A stretch of 64,000 bases of DNA, from assembly GCF_002159265.1 (NCBI RefSeq), contig NZ_NFHG01000002.1, positions 1 through 64,000 on the forward strand. Direction: 5' to 3'. Below are positions 35,454 through 43,921 of the stretch, in pieces (within the stretch, counting starts at the first letter, position 1; every line of letters starts with the position of its first letter). The position numbers were made by a program, and so were the translations under genes. The notes beneath the pieces are model-generated. The model did not search any database. It had not been told where the DNA came from and saw nothing but the letters and a program-made list of their open reading frames with translations. This DNA comes from Flavonifractor sp. An82 (GTDB lineage: Bacteria > Bacillota > Clostridia > Oscillospirales > Oscillospiraceae).

Positions 35454-36209
35454 TTATTGGAAACCGGCCTTCTCGGCACGGTTGCTTTTGAGCTTCTTCT
35501 TCCGGTCGGTGCTCCGGATCCGCTTGTCCAGCCGGACGGAGGCACGGGTGCCGATGGACTGGAAGATCTGGACCAGAATGACCAGGGTGATCACCGACAC
35601 CCACAGGATGATGGTCATGCGGCGCTGGTAGCCCAGGTTGAGGGCCATGGAGCCCAGACCGCCGCCGCCGATGGCGCCTGCCATGGCGCCGTAGCTGAGG
35701 ATGGTGATGAAGGCGGTGGTAAAGCCGGAGATGAGGGAGGGACGGCTCTCGGGGATCATCACCTTGGTGATGATCTGGAAGGGGGAGCAGCCCATGGACT
35801 GGGCAGCCTCCACCACACCGCTGTCCACCTCCCGGAGGGAGGATTCCACCAGACGGGCCACGAAGGGGAAGGCAGCCACGATAAGGGGCACGATGGTGGC
35901 TACCGTACCGATGGAGGTGCCCAGGATCAGCCGGGACAGGGGGATGACCACTACCATCAGAATCAGGAAGGGTACCGAGCGCAGGATGTTAATGACGAAG
36001 TTGAGCACCGTCATGACGGGACGGGGCAGGGGCAGCACGCCGCCTCGCTCGCCCACCACGGTGATAACACCCAGGGGCAGGCCGATGACATAGGAGAAGA
36101 AGGTGGAGATCACCGTCAGATACAAAGTCTCCCAGATGGCGAAGAGCAGGCCATCCTTGCTCAGCTCCAGCAGGCGGAGGACCTCTTCATTTTGCAGCAG
36201 ATCAGCCAT
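35454..36209 (-). CDS. metI: Methionine ABC transporter permease
   Basis: A 251-residue permease with five predicted membrane spans and the EAA-loop VEAAQSMGCSPFQIITKVMIPESRP. It carries methionine through the membrane with MetN and MetQ. The C-terminus has a basic tail (RLDKRIRSTDRKKKLKSNR). Its start overlaps the end of metN by eight bases, so the two are translationally coupled. Confidence 0.94.
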   Translation of the reverse strand: MADLLQNEEVLRLLELSKDGLLFAIWETLYLTVISTFFSYVIGLPLGVITVVGERGGVLPLPRPVMTVLNFVINILRSVPFLILMVVVIPLSRLILGTSIGTVATIVPLIVAAFPFVARLVESSLREVDSGVVEAAQSMGCSPFQIITKVMIPESRPSLISGFTTAFITILSYGAMAGAIGGGGLGSMALNLGYQRRMTIILWVSVITLVILVQIFQSIGTRASVRLDKRIRSTDRKKKLKSNRAEKAGFQ

Positions 36210-37206
36210 GGTAATCGGGCACCTCCTCCACGGACACGTCCTTCTGGGCGCGCAGATAGCTCATGGCCTTGGCGGCCTCATTTTTGTCCTCGGGCAGGCC
36301 CAGCAGCATGGAGCCGAAGGCCTTGCCGTTCACATTGCGGGTATCGGCACCAAGGATATTGACCTTGACGCCGCAGTCGATGGCCAGGGAGGCGATGAGG
36401 GGCTCGTAGGAGGAGCCGCCGTTGAACACCACCCGTACCACGTTGGCCACGGGGAACTGGTCGATATGGGCACCCTCGGGGAACACCAGCTTACGGCCGG
36501 CCTCGGTCTTGGGGTTGGAGAAGACCTCCTCTACGGTGCCGGTCTCCACCATATGGCCGTGGTCCAGAATGGCCACGTGGGTACAGATCTCCTCCACCAC
36601 CGCCATCTCGTGGGTGATGACCACCACGGTAATGCCCAGCCGCTTATTGATATCCTGGATCAGCTTCAGGATGGAGCGGGTGGTGGTGGGGTCCAGAGCG
36701 GAGGTGGCCTCGTCACACAGCAGCACCTTGGGGTTGGAGGCCAGAGCACGGGCAATGGCGATGCGCTGTTTCTGGCCGCCGGAGAGCTGGGCGGGATAGG
36801 CGTTGGCCTTATCGGGCAAGCCAACAATATCCAGGTACTCCAGGGCCCGCTTTTTGGCCTCAGATGCCGGGACACCGGCGATCTCCATGGGGAAGCAGAT
36901 ATTCTTCAGGCAGGTCCGCTGCATGAGCAGGTTGAACTGCTGGAAAATCATGCTGATGGAACGGCGGGTCTGGCGCAGCCGGGCGGGAGAGAGCTCCATC
37001 AGGTTCTCCCCGTCGATCAGGACCTCTCCCTGGGTGGGCCGCTCCAGCAGGTTGATGCAGCGCACCAGAGTGGATTTGCCTGCGCCGCTCATGCCGACGA
37101 TGCCAAAGATATCCCCGTCCCGGATGGTCAGGTTGATATCCGACAGGGCCTCAAAGTCCCCGTCCGCCGTGGGAAAGACCTTGGAGATGTGTTTCAGTTC
37201 AATCAC
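36202..37206 (-). CDS. metN: Methionine ABC transporter ATP-binding protein
   Basis: A 334-residue ABC ATPase with Walker A GMSGAGKST, signature LSGGQKQRIAIARAL, Walker B VLLCDEATSALD and the switch His in VVVITHEM. The last 75 residues match the ACT-like NIL domain that gives methionine feedback inhibition in MetN. The start is taken as a GTG at 37206, nine bases after AAGGAG; an in-frame ATG at 37257 is upstream of that ribosome site. It has its own promoter and no T-box is visible in its short leader. Confidence 0.94.
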   Translation of the reverse strand: MIELKHISKVFPTADGDFEALSDINLTIRDGDIFGIVGMSGAGKSTLVRCINLLERPTQGEVLIDGENLMELSPARLRQTRRSISMIFQQFNLLMQRTCLKNICFPMEIAGVPASEAKKRALEYLDIVGLPDKANAYPAQLSGGQKQRIAIARALASNPKVLLCDEATSALDPTTTRSILKLIQDINKRLGITVVVITHEMAVVEEICTHVAILDHGHMVETGTVEEVFSNPKTEAGRKLVFPEGAHIDQFPVANVVRVVFNGGSSYEPLIASLAIDCGVKVNILGADTRNVNGKAFGSMLLGLPEDKNEAAKAMSYLRAQKDVSVEEVPDYHG

Positions 37207-37283
37207 AGGTCTGTTCTCCTTCGTCTCATTTGTATGTAATACCTCCGGTTTTGACAAAACACCGGGATGTTTGCATCGGGATT

Positions 37284-37312
37284 ATTCTATGACAACCGGG
37301 ACGGGCTGTCAA
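37284..37312 (-). promoter_or_regulatory. Promoter of metN-metI
   Basis: Read leftward, TTGACA (37312-37307) and TAGAAT (37289-37284) have 17-base spacing. Confidence 0.75.
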
Positions 37313-37351
37313 GGTGTTTCGGGAGGGAAGAGGCCCGCCAGGGGGCGGGCG

Positions 37352-37387
37352 CAAAAAGAAAAAGCCGGGCCAAAGGCCCGGCTTTTC
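37352..37387 (-). terminator. Terminator after rpsR
   Basis: A stem AAAAGCCGGGCC/GGCCCGGCTTTT; it closes the rpsF-ssb-rpsR transcript read leftward. Confidence 0.9.
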
Positions 37388-37398
37388 AAAAGACGCAA

Positions 37399-37638
37399 TT
37401 AGTCGGTCACGAAGGGCAGCAGCGCGATCTGACGGGCACGCTTGATGGCCTCGGTGAGCTGACGCTGATGCATGGCGCAGGTGCCGGTGGTGCGGCGGGG
37501 CAGGATCTTGCTCCGCTCGGACAGGAACCGACGCAGCTTCACGGCGTCCTTATAGTCGATGTGCTCCACCTTGTCCACACAGAAGGTGCAGACCTTGCGG
37601 CGCTTGCGGCCGCGGGGGCGCTCTCTATCCATAGCCAT
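37399..37638 (-). CDS. rpsR: 30S ribosomal protein S18
   Basis: A 79-residue small-subunit protein that sits near S6 on the platform. [20 protein letters not shown] and [20 protein letters not shown] are typical; the CxxC and later Cys suggest a zinc-binding (C+) form. It is the last gene of the conserved rpsF-ssb-rpsR operon. Confidence 0.97.
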   Translation of the reverse strand: MAMDRERPRGRKRRKVCTFCVDKVEHIDYKDAVKLRRFLSERSKILPRRTTGTCAMHQRQLTEAIKRARQIALLPFVTD

Positions 37639-37713
37639 AACTGGAAAACCTCCCTTGTTCCGGGCCTATAGTCCGGCTTGTTTTATGATGCGGCATCCGC
37701 CGCTGTGTTCAGT

Positions 37714-38196
37714 TTAGAAGGGCAGCTCGCCGTCGTCCTCGGTGAGTTCGGCAAACTGGTCGCCGCCGGCAGGGGCGGAATAGCCGCCGCTGGCAGGGGC
37801 CGCGGGGGGCGCATAGCCGCCGGGCGCGCCGTAGCCGCCGGAGGGAGCAGCATAACCGCCGCCCTCAGCGTCCCGCTTGGAGTCGCCAAAATACACATTG
37901 TCGGCCACCACCTCGGCAGTACGGCGCTTGTTGCCGTCCCGGTCGGTCCAGTCACGCAGCTGGAGTCGGCCCTCCACTACAGCCATGCGGCCCTTGGTGA
38001 AGAAGCGGGAGACAAATTCCGCCGTTTGACGCCAAGCCACGATATCAATGAAATCAGTGGACTTTTCGCCGGTGGTTCTGTCCTTGAAATCCCGGTCCAC
38101 AGCCAGAGAGAAGGAGGCAACAGCCGTCCCGGTCTGGGTGTGCCGGAGCTCGGGGTCACGGGTCAGACGACCCATGAGAATAATACGGTTCAGCAT
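37714..38196 (-). CDS. ssb: Single-stranded DNA-binding protein
   Basis: A 160-residue SSB: an OB-fold (about 1-108, MLNRIILMGRLTRDPELRHT), a Gly/Ala/Tyr-rich flexible linker with repeated GGYGAP-like units, and the acidic tail EDDGELPF that recruits partner proteins. It binds exposed DNA strands in replication and repair. It lies between rpsF and rpsR, the standard Gram-positive arrangement. Confidence 0.97.
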   Translation of the reverse strand: MLNRIILMGRLTRDPELRHTQTGTAVASFSLAVDRDFKDRTTGEKSTDFIDIVAWRQTAEFVSRFFTKGRMAVVEGRLQLRDWTDRDGNKRRTAEVVADNVYFGDSKRDAEGGGYAAPSGGYGAPGGYAPPAAPASGGYSAPAGGDQFAELTEDDGELPF

Positions 38197-38211
38197 GAAG
38201 CTTCTCCTCTC

Positions 38212-38508
38212 TTACTCGTCCTTGCAGACGATGAGGGAACGCATCACGCCGTCAGTGATCCGCAGGATACGATCCAGCTCGCGGGGGAACTCGGGCTTGG
38301 ACTCAAAAGTCATCAGCACGTAGTAGCCCTCGGTCAGGTCATTGATGGGATAGGCCAGGTGGCGCTTGCCCCACTCGTCGACCTCAGCCAGGGTGCCGTT
38401 CTGCTCCACCAGAGTCTTGAACTTCTCCACCATGGCAGCAGTGGCCTCCTCACCCAGGTTGGGATTGAGGATGTAAACCACCTCGTAGTTACCGCTGAGT
38501 TTTGCCAT
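38212..38508 (-). CDS. rpsF: 30S ribosomal protein S6
   Basis: A 98-residue protein with the S6 ferredoxin-like fold: NYEVVYILNPNLGEEAT and EWGKRHLAYPINDLTEGYYVLM. It pairs with S18 in the 30S platform. First gene of the leftward operon, 15 bases before ssb, with AAGGAGG upstream of its ATG and a strong promoter at 38589-38616. Confidence 0.97.
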   Translation of the reverse strand: MAKLSGNYEVVYILNPNLGEEATAAMVEKFKTLVEQNGTLAEVDEWGKRHLAYPINDLTEGYYVLMTFESKPEFPRELDRILRITDGVMRSLIVCKDE

Positions 38509-38588
38509 TTTCTTTGCACCTCCTTATGGACATATGGCCCCCGCTCTTCTGCGGGAGCAAGGATGGCTTGTCACAAACAAGCCCTATT

Positions 38589-38616
38589 ATTATATAAGAT
38601 ATTTGGAAAAAGTCAA
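38589..38616 (-). promoter_or_regulatory. Promoter of rpsF-ssb-rpsR
   Basis: Read leftward, TTGACT (38616-38611) and TATAAT (38594-38589) are 16 bases apart. Confidence 0.8.
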
Positions 38617-38758
38617 GATTTTTTCGCGGGAAAATAAAAAATAAAAAACATTCAGATTCCGTGCAATATTTGGGCGGGCTGCACCATTGTATAGGCAGAC
38701 GGGGCGGTGAGGCCCCGGAACACAAAACATCAAATTTTATGGTAAAGGAGTTTTCATC

Positions 38759-39556
38759 ATGAAAAGAGGGTTTGGAAAAGGGTTTGGCGCAGGCATTCTG
38801 GCTGCGGTACTGGTAGTAGGACTGAGTGTGACCGCACTGGCGGCCACCCGCACCATCCAGGTCAACGACGACATCAAGGTGACGCTGAACGGCGCAAACT
38901 TTACCCCCAAGGACGCCAACGGAAAGGAAGTTCCCCTCTTTTCCTATAACGGCACCACCTATGCCCCTGTTCGGGCCATCTGCGAGGCGGCGGGACTGAA
39001 GGTGGACTATGATTCCGCCACCTACACCGCTGTGCTCACCACCCAGGACCAGTATATCGCCTCTACCCCCGACGCTTCCAACTATATCACCGCGGAGCAG
39101 GCCAAGAGCGCCGCCCTCAGCCATGCCGGCGTCAGCGCCAACGACGCCATCTTTGTCAAGGCCGGGCTGGACTGGGACGACGGCAAGGTACAATACGAGG
39201 TGGAATTCTATGCCGGGAATACCGAGTACGATTACGACATCGACGCGGTGAGCGGCGCGGTGCTCTCCTACGACCGGGAGTGGGATGATTTTTCTCTGAA
39301 GGGCTACCAGAATACCGACAGCAGCACCGGGACCGGCAGCACCAGCCAGAGCAATCTGATCACCGAGGAGAAGGCCAAGGAGATCGCCCTGGCCAAGGCC
39401 CCCGCCGGCGCCACGGTGGTCAAGTGCAAGCTGGACCGGGACGACGGCCGGTATGTGTACGAAATCGAGATGCGCAGCGGCTACATGGAGTATGAGTGCG
39501 ACATCAACGCGGTTACCGGCGTGATCATTGACTGGGATGCCGATTGGGACGACTGA
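38759..39556 (+). CDS. Exported protein with stalk and two PepSY domains
   Basis: A 265-residue secreted protein. Signal peptide: AGILAAVLVVGLSVTALAA (cleavage near residue 29). Residues 33-97 match the copper-amine-oxidase N-terminal-like stalk domain (VTLNGANFTPKDANGKEVPLF, then YAPVRAICEAAGLKVDYD). Two PepSY domains follow (about 107-178 and 200-265), each with a VEFYAGNTEYDYDIDAVSG-like strand pair. PepSY domains often inhibit or fold peptidases; no peptidase is linked here. AAAGGAG is eight bases before the ATG. A strong terminator separates it from the phage module. Confidence 0.88.
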   Translation: MKRGFGKGFGAGILAAVLVVGLSVTALAATRTIQVNDDIKVTLNGANFTPKDANGKEVPLFSYNGTTYAPVRAICEAAGLKVDYDSATYTAVLTTQDQYIASTPDASNYITAEQAKSAALSHAGVSANDAIFVKAGLDWDDGKVQYEVEFYAGNTEYDYDIDAVSGAVLSYDREWDDFSLKGYQNTDSSTGTGSTSQSNLITEEKAKEIALAKAPAGATVVKCKLDRDDGRYVYEIEMRSGYMEYECDINAVTGVIIDWDADWDD

Positions 39557-39589
39557 TCAGACAGAAATTGACAGAAGAATAGTCCGATA

Positions 39590-39634
39590 TTTGGGACTGC
39601 CACCGGGCAACCGGGGCAGTCCCAAATTTTTTTT
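39590..39634 (+). terminator. Terminator at the left edge of the phage module
   Basis: A 12-bp stem TTTGGGACTGCC/GGCAGTCCCAAA with an inner CCGG-GCAA-CCGG arm (GNRA-type loop), followed by eight T. Confidence 0.92.
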
Positions 39635-39661
39635 GACTTTTTTTCTCCTTCGGTGTACGAA
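39633..39661 (+). promoter_or_regulatory. Candidate promoter of the phage structural operon
   Basis: TTGACT (39633-39638) and TACGAA (39656-39661) with 17-base spacing, starting inside the terminator's T-run and about 49 bases before the first phage gene. The -10 is weak, so an activator may be needed. Confidence 0.5.
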
Positions 39662-39709
39662 AACATCCAACTTTTACCCCTGGAACACCAAGGGTGAGGA
39701 GGGAGTTTG

Positions 39710-40009
39710 GTGGACAAGGAACGGACAAGGCTGTTAAAGCAGTTGGAGAAGCTGGCCCGGTGCAATGTGAACGACGCAGTGAAGCTGGCCTTTCTTGGGG
39801 AGGGCGAGATGGAGGAGATCGACCGGCTGGACCTGACCCCTCTCACAGGCTTCAAACGGAGTGACAAGGGAGGCGTGGAGGTTCAGCTGGCGGATCGGGC
39901 GGCCATCCTTGAGACGCTGGTGAAGCTGTCCGCCGGAGGAGAGGACCAGCGGGCGGCGGAGTTTTTCCAGGCCTGGGAGAAGCAGGCGGAAAAGCAGGAG
40001 GAGACATGA
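39710..40009 (+). CDS. Phage terminase small subunit-like protein
   Basis: A 99-residue acidic helical protein in the small-terminase position, overlapping the large terminase start by four bases (40006-40009). The sequence (NVNDAVKLAFLGEGEMEEIDRLDL, KRSDKGGVEVQLADRAAILETLVKL) resembles the compact small subunits found in Clostridia phage-like elements, but it lacks the N-terminal helix-turn-helix of XtmA. The start is a GTG at 39710 after GGAGGGA; a TTG three bases earlier is possible. The assignment rests mostly on position. Confidence 0.65.
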   Translation: MDKERTRLLKQLEKLARCNVNDAVKLAFLGEGEMEEIDRLDLTPLTGFKRSDKGGVEVQLADRAAILETLVKLSAGGEDQRAAEFFQAWEKQAEKQEET

Positions 40010-41259
40010 GGTTTCGCAGCTTTTCCCCCAAGCAGAAGCAGGTGCTCACCTGGTGGTGCGACCCGGCGGTGCGCGGCAGGGACGCCCTCATCTGCGACGG
40101 GGCGGTGCGCAGCGGCAAGACCATGTGCATGGGGTTGTCCTTCTTCTGCTGGGCCATGCGGACCTTCCACGGGCAGACCTTCGGACTGTGCGGCAAGACG
40201 GTCACCGGCCTGCGGCGCAACCTGCTGGGCGCTCTGCTGCCGGTGCTGGGGGAGCTGGGATTCCAATGGGAGGAGAAGGTGTCCAAAAATCTGCTCACGG
40301 TCCGCTTCGGCGGACGGGAGAACACCTTTTACCTCTTCGGCGGCAAGGACGAGGGAAGCGCCGCCCTCATTCAGGGCATCACCCTGGCGGGGGTGCTGCT
40401 GGACGAGGTGGCCCTCATGCCCCGCTCCTTTGTGGAACAGGCCTGCGCCCGGTGCTCGGTGGAGGGGAGCCGGATGTGGTTTTCCTGCAACCCGGAGGGG
40501 CCGGAGCACTGGTTCTACAAGGAGTGGATCCAGAAGAAAGAGGAACGCAACGCCCTCTACCTCCACTTCACCATGGGAGACAACCCCGCCCTCTCCCCCA
40601 AGGTGATCCGCCGGTATGCCCGCAATTTCAGCGGCACCTTTTACCGGCGGTTTGTGCTGGGAGAGTGGGTAGCGGCGGAGGGGCGGGTGTACGACTTCTT
40701 CGACGAGAGCTGGGTACGGCCGGTACCGGAGGGGGAGATGGAGCAGTGGTGCATCTCCTGCGACTACGGCACGGTGAATCCCGCCTCCTTCGGGCTGTGG
40801 GGCCTGCGGGACGGGGTGTGGTACCGGGTGGGGGAGTACTACTATGACTCCCGGCTGGAGGGGCGGCAGAAAACCGATGGGGAATACGCCCAGGACCTGG
40901 AGCGGCTGGCGGCGGGCCGGCCCATCCGGCGGGTGGTGGTGGACCCCTCCGCCGCCAGCTTCATCGAGCTGCTGCGCCGGAAGGGGTGGCGGGTGGAGAA
41001 GGCGGACAACGACGTGCTGGCCGGTATCCGCACCACCGCCGAGCTGCTGCGGCAGGGGAAGCTGGTGATCTGCCAGCCCTGCGCCGACGCCATCCGGGAA
41101 TTTTCTCTCTATCGCTGGGACGAGAAGGCGGTGGGGGACAGGGTACAGAAGGTCCACGACCACGCCATGGACGACATCCGGTATTTTGCCGCCACGGTGG
41201 CGGCGGGAGGAGAAACGGATTATTTCGGCGGGCTGTGGGTGGAGCGGGGGCGGTTTTAG
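40006..41259 (+). CDS. Phage terminase large subunit (PBSX type)
   Basis: A 417-residue packaging motor. The ATPase half has Walker A-like [13 protein letters not shown] (about 28), Walker [14 protein letters not shown] (about 126) and a coupling motif at [13 protein letters not shown]; the nuclease half has the acidic residues [19 protein letters not shown] and [10 protein letters not shown]. This matches XtmB-like terminases. All motifs look intact. The stop codon TAG (41257-41259) lies within the inverted repeat of a small element (41256-41422). Confidence 0.93.
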   Translation: MRFRSFSPKQKQVLTWWCDPAVRGRDALICDGAVRSGKTMCMGLSFFCWAMRTFHGQTFGLCGKTVTGLRRNLLGALLPVLGELGFQWEEKVSKNLLTVRFGGRENTFYLFGGKDEGSAALIQGITLAGVLLDEVALMPRSFVEQACARCSVEGSRMWFSCNPEGPEHWFYKEWIQKKEERNALYLHFTMGDNPALSPKVIRRYARNFSGTFYRRFVLGEWVAAEGRVYDFFDESWVRPVPEGEMEQWCISCDYGTVNPASFGLWGLRDGVWYRVGEYYYDSRLEGRQKTDGEYAQDLERLAAGRPIRRVVVDPSAASFIELLRRKGWRVEKADNDVLAGIRTTAELLRQGKLVICQPCADAIREFSLYRWDEKAVGDRVQKVHDHAMDDIRYFAATVAAGGETDYFGGLWVERGRF

Positions 41260-41422
41260 GCCTTGTTTGCATATTGTCAACAAGCCCAATCGCCGGGCCT
41301 TTTGCCCCCTGGACGGCACAATTTTTCCTTGAAATCCGTCAGGATTCCTGCAAAAAAATTGCTTGCCAGCGGCCAAAATTCCTCGCCGCTGGGCATATCG
41401 CCAATATTCAAACAAGGCCTAA
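41256..41422. repeat. 167-bp inverted-repeat element (MITE-like)
   Basis: A 21-bp terminal inverted repeat with one mismatch (41256-41276 with 41402-41422, TTAGGCCTTGTTTGC... at the left end) encloses further hairpins: CAATTTTT/AAAAATTG (41319-41326 with 41354-41361) around AATCC-GTCA-GGATT, and CCAGCGGC/GCCGCTGG (41366-41373 with 41385-41392), plus a GC-rich arm near 41291-41317. It contains no gene. It is the only sizeable gap in the head genes of the module. Confidence 0.8.
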
Positions 41423-41440
41423 CGGAAAAGGAGTGTGGTT

Positions 41441-42613
41441 ATGGGACTGTTCCATAAGAAAAAGGAGGCGGGGGGCGGACTGGCGGTCCAGATCCGGGAG
41501 GGGGGCAGGCACCCCTTCGGCGTGCTGGACGGCTATGTGCCCCTGCGGCACGGAGAGATCGACCTTTACCGGAGCATCCGGGAGGCAGTGCCCATTGTGG
41601 ACGCCGCCATCTGGAAGCTGATCCGCCTGGCGGGCGGGGTGGTGGTCCAGTGCGGGGACCAGCGGGCCCAGGAGGAGCTGGACTGGTTCCTCCAGCACGT
41701 GGACACCGGCCGGGGCCAGCGGGGTATCCAGTCTTTTCTGGACTGCTACCTGGACTCCATGCTCACCTGCGGCAGGGCGGTGGGGGAGATCGTACCCGAC
41801 CGGCGGCGGCAGGACATTGCCGCCCTGCTGTGCGGCAATGTGGCTGACATCGAAATCAAAGAGGGGGCCACTCCCATGGAGTTTGCCATCTGGGGGCGGG
41901 GAGAGGACGGAGCCATGCGGCAGCTGCCCCGGCAGGAACTGCTTCTGTTCACCCCCTTCCAGCCCGAGACCGACAGCCCCTACGGGGTGAGCATGCTGCG
42001 GTCCATGCCCTTTCTGACCGAGATTTTGCTGAAAATCTACCAGGCCATGGGCATGAACTGGGAGCGGATGGGCAACGTGCGTTTTGCGGTGGTGTACAAG
42101 CCGGGGGACAATCCCCTGGACCAGAGCATGGTCCAGGAGCGCAGCCGCCAGATTGCCCGGGAGTGGTCCGCCGCCATGCAGGCGGGCAAGAACGGTTCTG
42201 TCCGGGACTTTGTGGCGGTGGGCGATGTGGACATCAAGGTCATTGGGGCGGACAACCAGGTGCTGGACAGCGAGGTGCCGGTACGGCAGATCCTGGAGCA
42301 GCTGGTGGCCCGCACCGGTATCCCACCCTTCCTGCTGGGCCTGTCCTGGTCCTCCACCGAGCGGATGAGCACCCAGCAGGCCGACATGATGACCAGTGAG
42401 ATCACCGCCATTCGCCGAAGCCTGGAGCCGGTAGTAGAGCGGATCTGCGAGCTGTGGCTGCGGCTCCACGGATATGGTCCCAAGGTAACGGTAGATTGGC
42501 AGGACGTGAATCTCCAGGACCTGGTGGAGGAGGCCAGGGCGGAGCTCTACCGGCAGCAGGCCAGGACGGTGGAGATGGACAACCAGGACAGAGAGAAGGG
42601 AGAGAGGGTATGA
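41441..42613 (+). CDS. Phage portal protein
   Basis: A 390-residue portal. Typical features are the N-terminal AVPIVDAAIWKLIRLAGG, the long helical KIYQAMGMNWERMGNVRFAVVY region and the C-terminal QILEQLVARTGIPPFLLGLSW followed by a charged tail. It forms the ring at one capsid vertex through which DNA passes. The ATG at 41441 follows AAAAGGAG; a GTG at 41435 is an alternative. Its stop overlaps the next start (ATGA at 42610). Confidence 0.9.
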   Translation: MGLFHKKKEAGGGLAVQIREGGRHPFGVLDGYVPLRHGEIDLYRSIREAVPIVDAAIWKLIRLAGGVVVQCGDQRAQEELDWFLQHVDTGRGQRGIQSFLDCYLDSMLTCGRAVGEIVPDRRRQDIAALLCGNVADIEIKEGATPMEFAIWGRGEDGAMRQLPRQELLLFTPFQPETDSPYGVSMLRSMPFLTEILLKIYQAMGMNWERMGNVRFAVVYKPGDNPLDQSMVQERSRQIAREWSAAMQAGKNGSVRDFVAVGDVDIKVIGADNQVLDSEVPVRQILEQLVARTGIPPFLLGLSWSSTERMSTQQADMMTSEITAIRRSLEPVVERICELWLRLHGYGPKVTVDWQDVNLQDLVEEARAELYRQQARTVEMDNQDREKGERV

Positions 42614-43497
42614 ATATCAACAAGCAAGCGGATGTGGACCAGGGTACCGCCCTGGACCAGAACGAGCTGGGACTTATCAACGCCATGAGCCGCAAGAAGC
42701 TCACCGGGGAGGAGGTATACACCTTCGCCGTGCGGCTGTGCGACAACGAGGTGGACCGGGATGGGGAGCGGTTCCCGGTGGAGACCCTGGAGGAGCTGGC
42801 CCCCCTCTTTGTGGGCAAAAGCGGCATCTTTGACCACCAGTGGAGCGCCGCGGGCCAGACCGCCCGCATTTACCGCACCGAGCTGGTGCGGGAGGAGCAT
42901 GTCCTCACAGCGGCGGGAGATCCCCTGTGTTACCTGAAGGGCTATGCCTACATGCTGCGCACCGAGGGCAACAGGGACCTCATTGCGGAGATCGAGGGCG
43001 GTATCAAAAAGGAGGTGAGCGTGGGCTGCGCGGTGGAGGAGGCCCGGTGCTCCATCTGCGGGGAGAACATCCATGACCGGAGCCGGTGCGCCCATGAGAG
43101 GGGCCGGGAGTACGGCGGAAAGCTGTGCTGGGCCGACCTGGTCCACGCCACCGACGCCTACGAGTGGTCCTTTGTGGCGGTACCGGCCCAGAAAAACGCG
43201 GGGGTGATGAAGAGCATGAGAATGGACATGGCACAGCTGGAGCGGGAGGCTGCCCTGGGCCGCAAGTACCTGCAGCAGCTCAAGGACGAGGTGGTACGCC
43301 TGGGCGGCGTGGCCGGTCTGGCCCTGGAGCAGGCTACCCTGAAGAGTATCGTTCAGCGGCTGGAGGAGCCCGAGCTGGACGCCCTGAAGAAGGCCTTTGA
43401 GGTGCAGGTGGACAAGGCCTGGGGCGTGGAGACCCAGCTGCCCGCCTGGGAGCAGCCCATCCCGGCGGAGAGCAGAGACGGAGCGTTTTTGATCTGA
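42610..43497 (+). CDS. XkdF-like prohead protease with zinc-ribbon-like insert
   Basis: A 295-residue protein in the maturation protease position. The N-terminal part (TFAVRLCDNEVDRDGERFPVETLEELAPLFVG split here at RLCDNEVDRDGE and FPVETLEELAPLF) and the GIFDHQW segment match XkdF-type proteases, where the His of FDHQW is a likely catalytic residue and SFVAVPA closes the domain. A Cys cluster (CSICGENIHDRSRCAHE, then LCW) at about 146-180 looks like a metal-binding insert. The C-terminal 90 residues are coiled-coil-like, as expected of a scaffold part. It overlaps the portal stop. Confidence 0.8.
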   Translation: MNINKQADVDQGTALDQNELGLINAMSRKKLTGEEVYTFAVRLCDNEVDRDGERFPVETLEELAPLFVGKSGIFDHQWSAAGQTARIYRTELVREEHVLTAAGDPLCYLKGYAYMLRTEGNRDLIAEIEGGIKKEVSVGCAVEEARCSICGENIHDRSRCAHERGREYGGKLCWADLVHATDAYEWSFVAVPAQKNAGVMKSMRMDMAQLEREAALGRKYLQQLKDEVVRLGGVAGLALEQATLKSIVQRLEEPELDALKKAFEVQVDKAWGVETQLPAWEQPIPAESRDGAFLI

Positions 43498-43558
43498 TCT
43501 TATTCAGGGGCGGCGCGCCCCGCGAGAAAAATGCGGAATGAAGAAGGGAGAAGATGAG

Positions 43559-43903
43559 ATGAGCAGCAAGATTTCTTTTGAGGGCATCGGCGAAGTGGTG
43601 GCCACCTTTGCCTGCGGCGAGGGTGTGACCGCCGGTCAGGTGGTGAAGGTGACTGCCGACGGCACGGTGGGTCCCTGTTCCGCCGGGGAGAAGTTCTGCG
43701 GTGTGGCCCTGTCCGCGGAGGACGGCTACGGTGCCATTCAGTTGGGCGGTCTGGTGAAGGTGCCCGTCTCCGGCGGGGAGGTCCAGGCCGGCTGGATCAA
43801 GCTGTCCGCCGACGGCAGCGGCGGCGTGAAGAAGGATGACTCCGCCGGTGTGGAGCACCTGGTGGTGCGTGTGGAGACCGACGGCGCCGTGGTGCGCCTG
43901 TAA
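43559..43903 (+). CDS. Capsid decoration-like protein (DUF2190 type)
   Basis: A 114-residue all-beta protein (FEGIGEVVATFACGEGVTAGQVVKVTADGTVGPCS, split as GEVVATFACGEG and GQVVKVTADGTVG) that resembles DUF2190 and lambda gpD-like capsid stabilisers. Position directly before the major capsid gene supports this. The ATG at 43559 is used with GGGAG upstream; an in-frame ATG at 43538 would add seven residues. Confidence 0.78.
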   Translation: MSSKISFEGIGEVVATFACGEGVTAGQVVKVTADGTVGPCSAGEKFCGVALSAEDGYGAIQLGGLVKVPVSGGEVQAGWIKLSADGSGGVKKDDSAGVEHLVVRVETDGAVVRL

Positions 43904-43921
43904 GAAAGGGAGGATGGGAAT

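Noticed and set aside
37206-37400. A T-box or S-box in the metN leader
   Set aside because: The leader is only about 80 bases and lacks the GGTGGTACC core and any SAM-riboswitch pattern I recognise.
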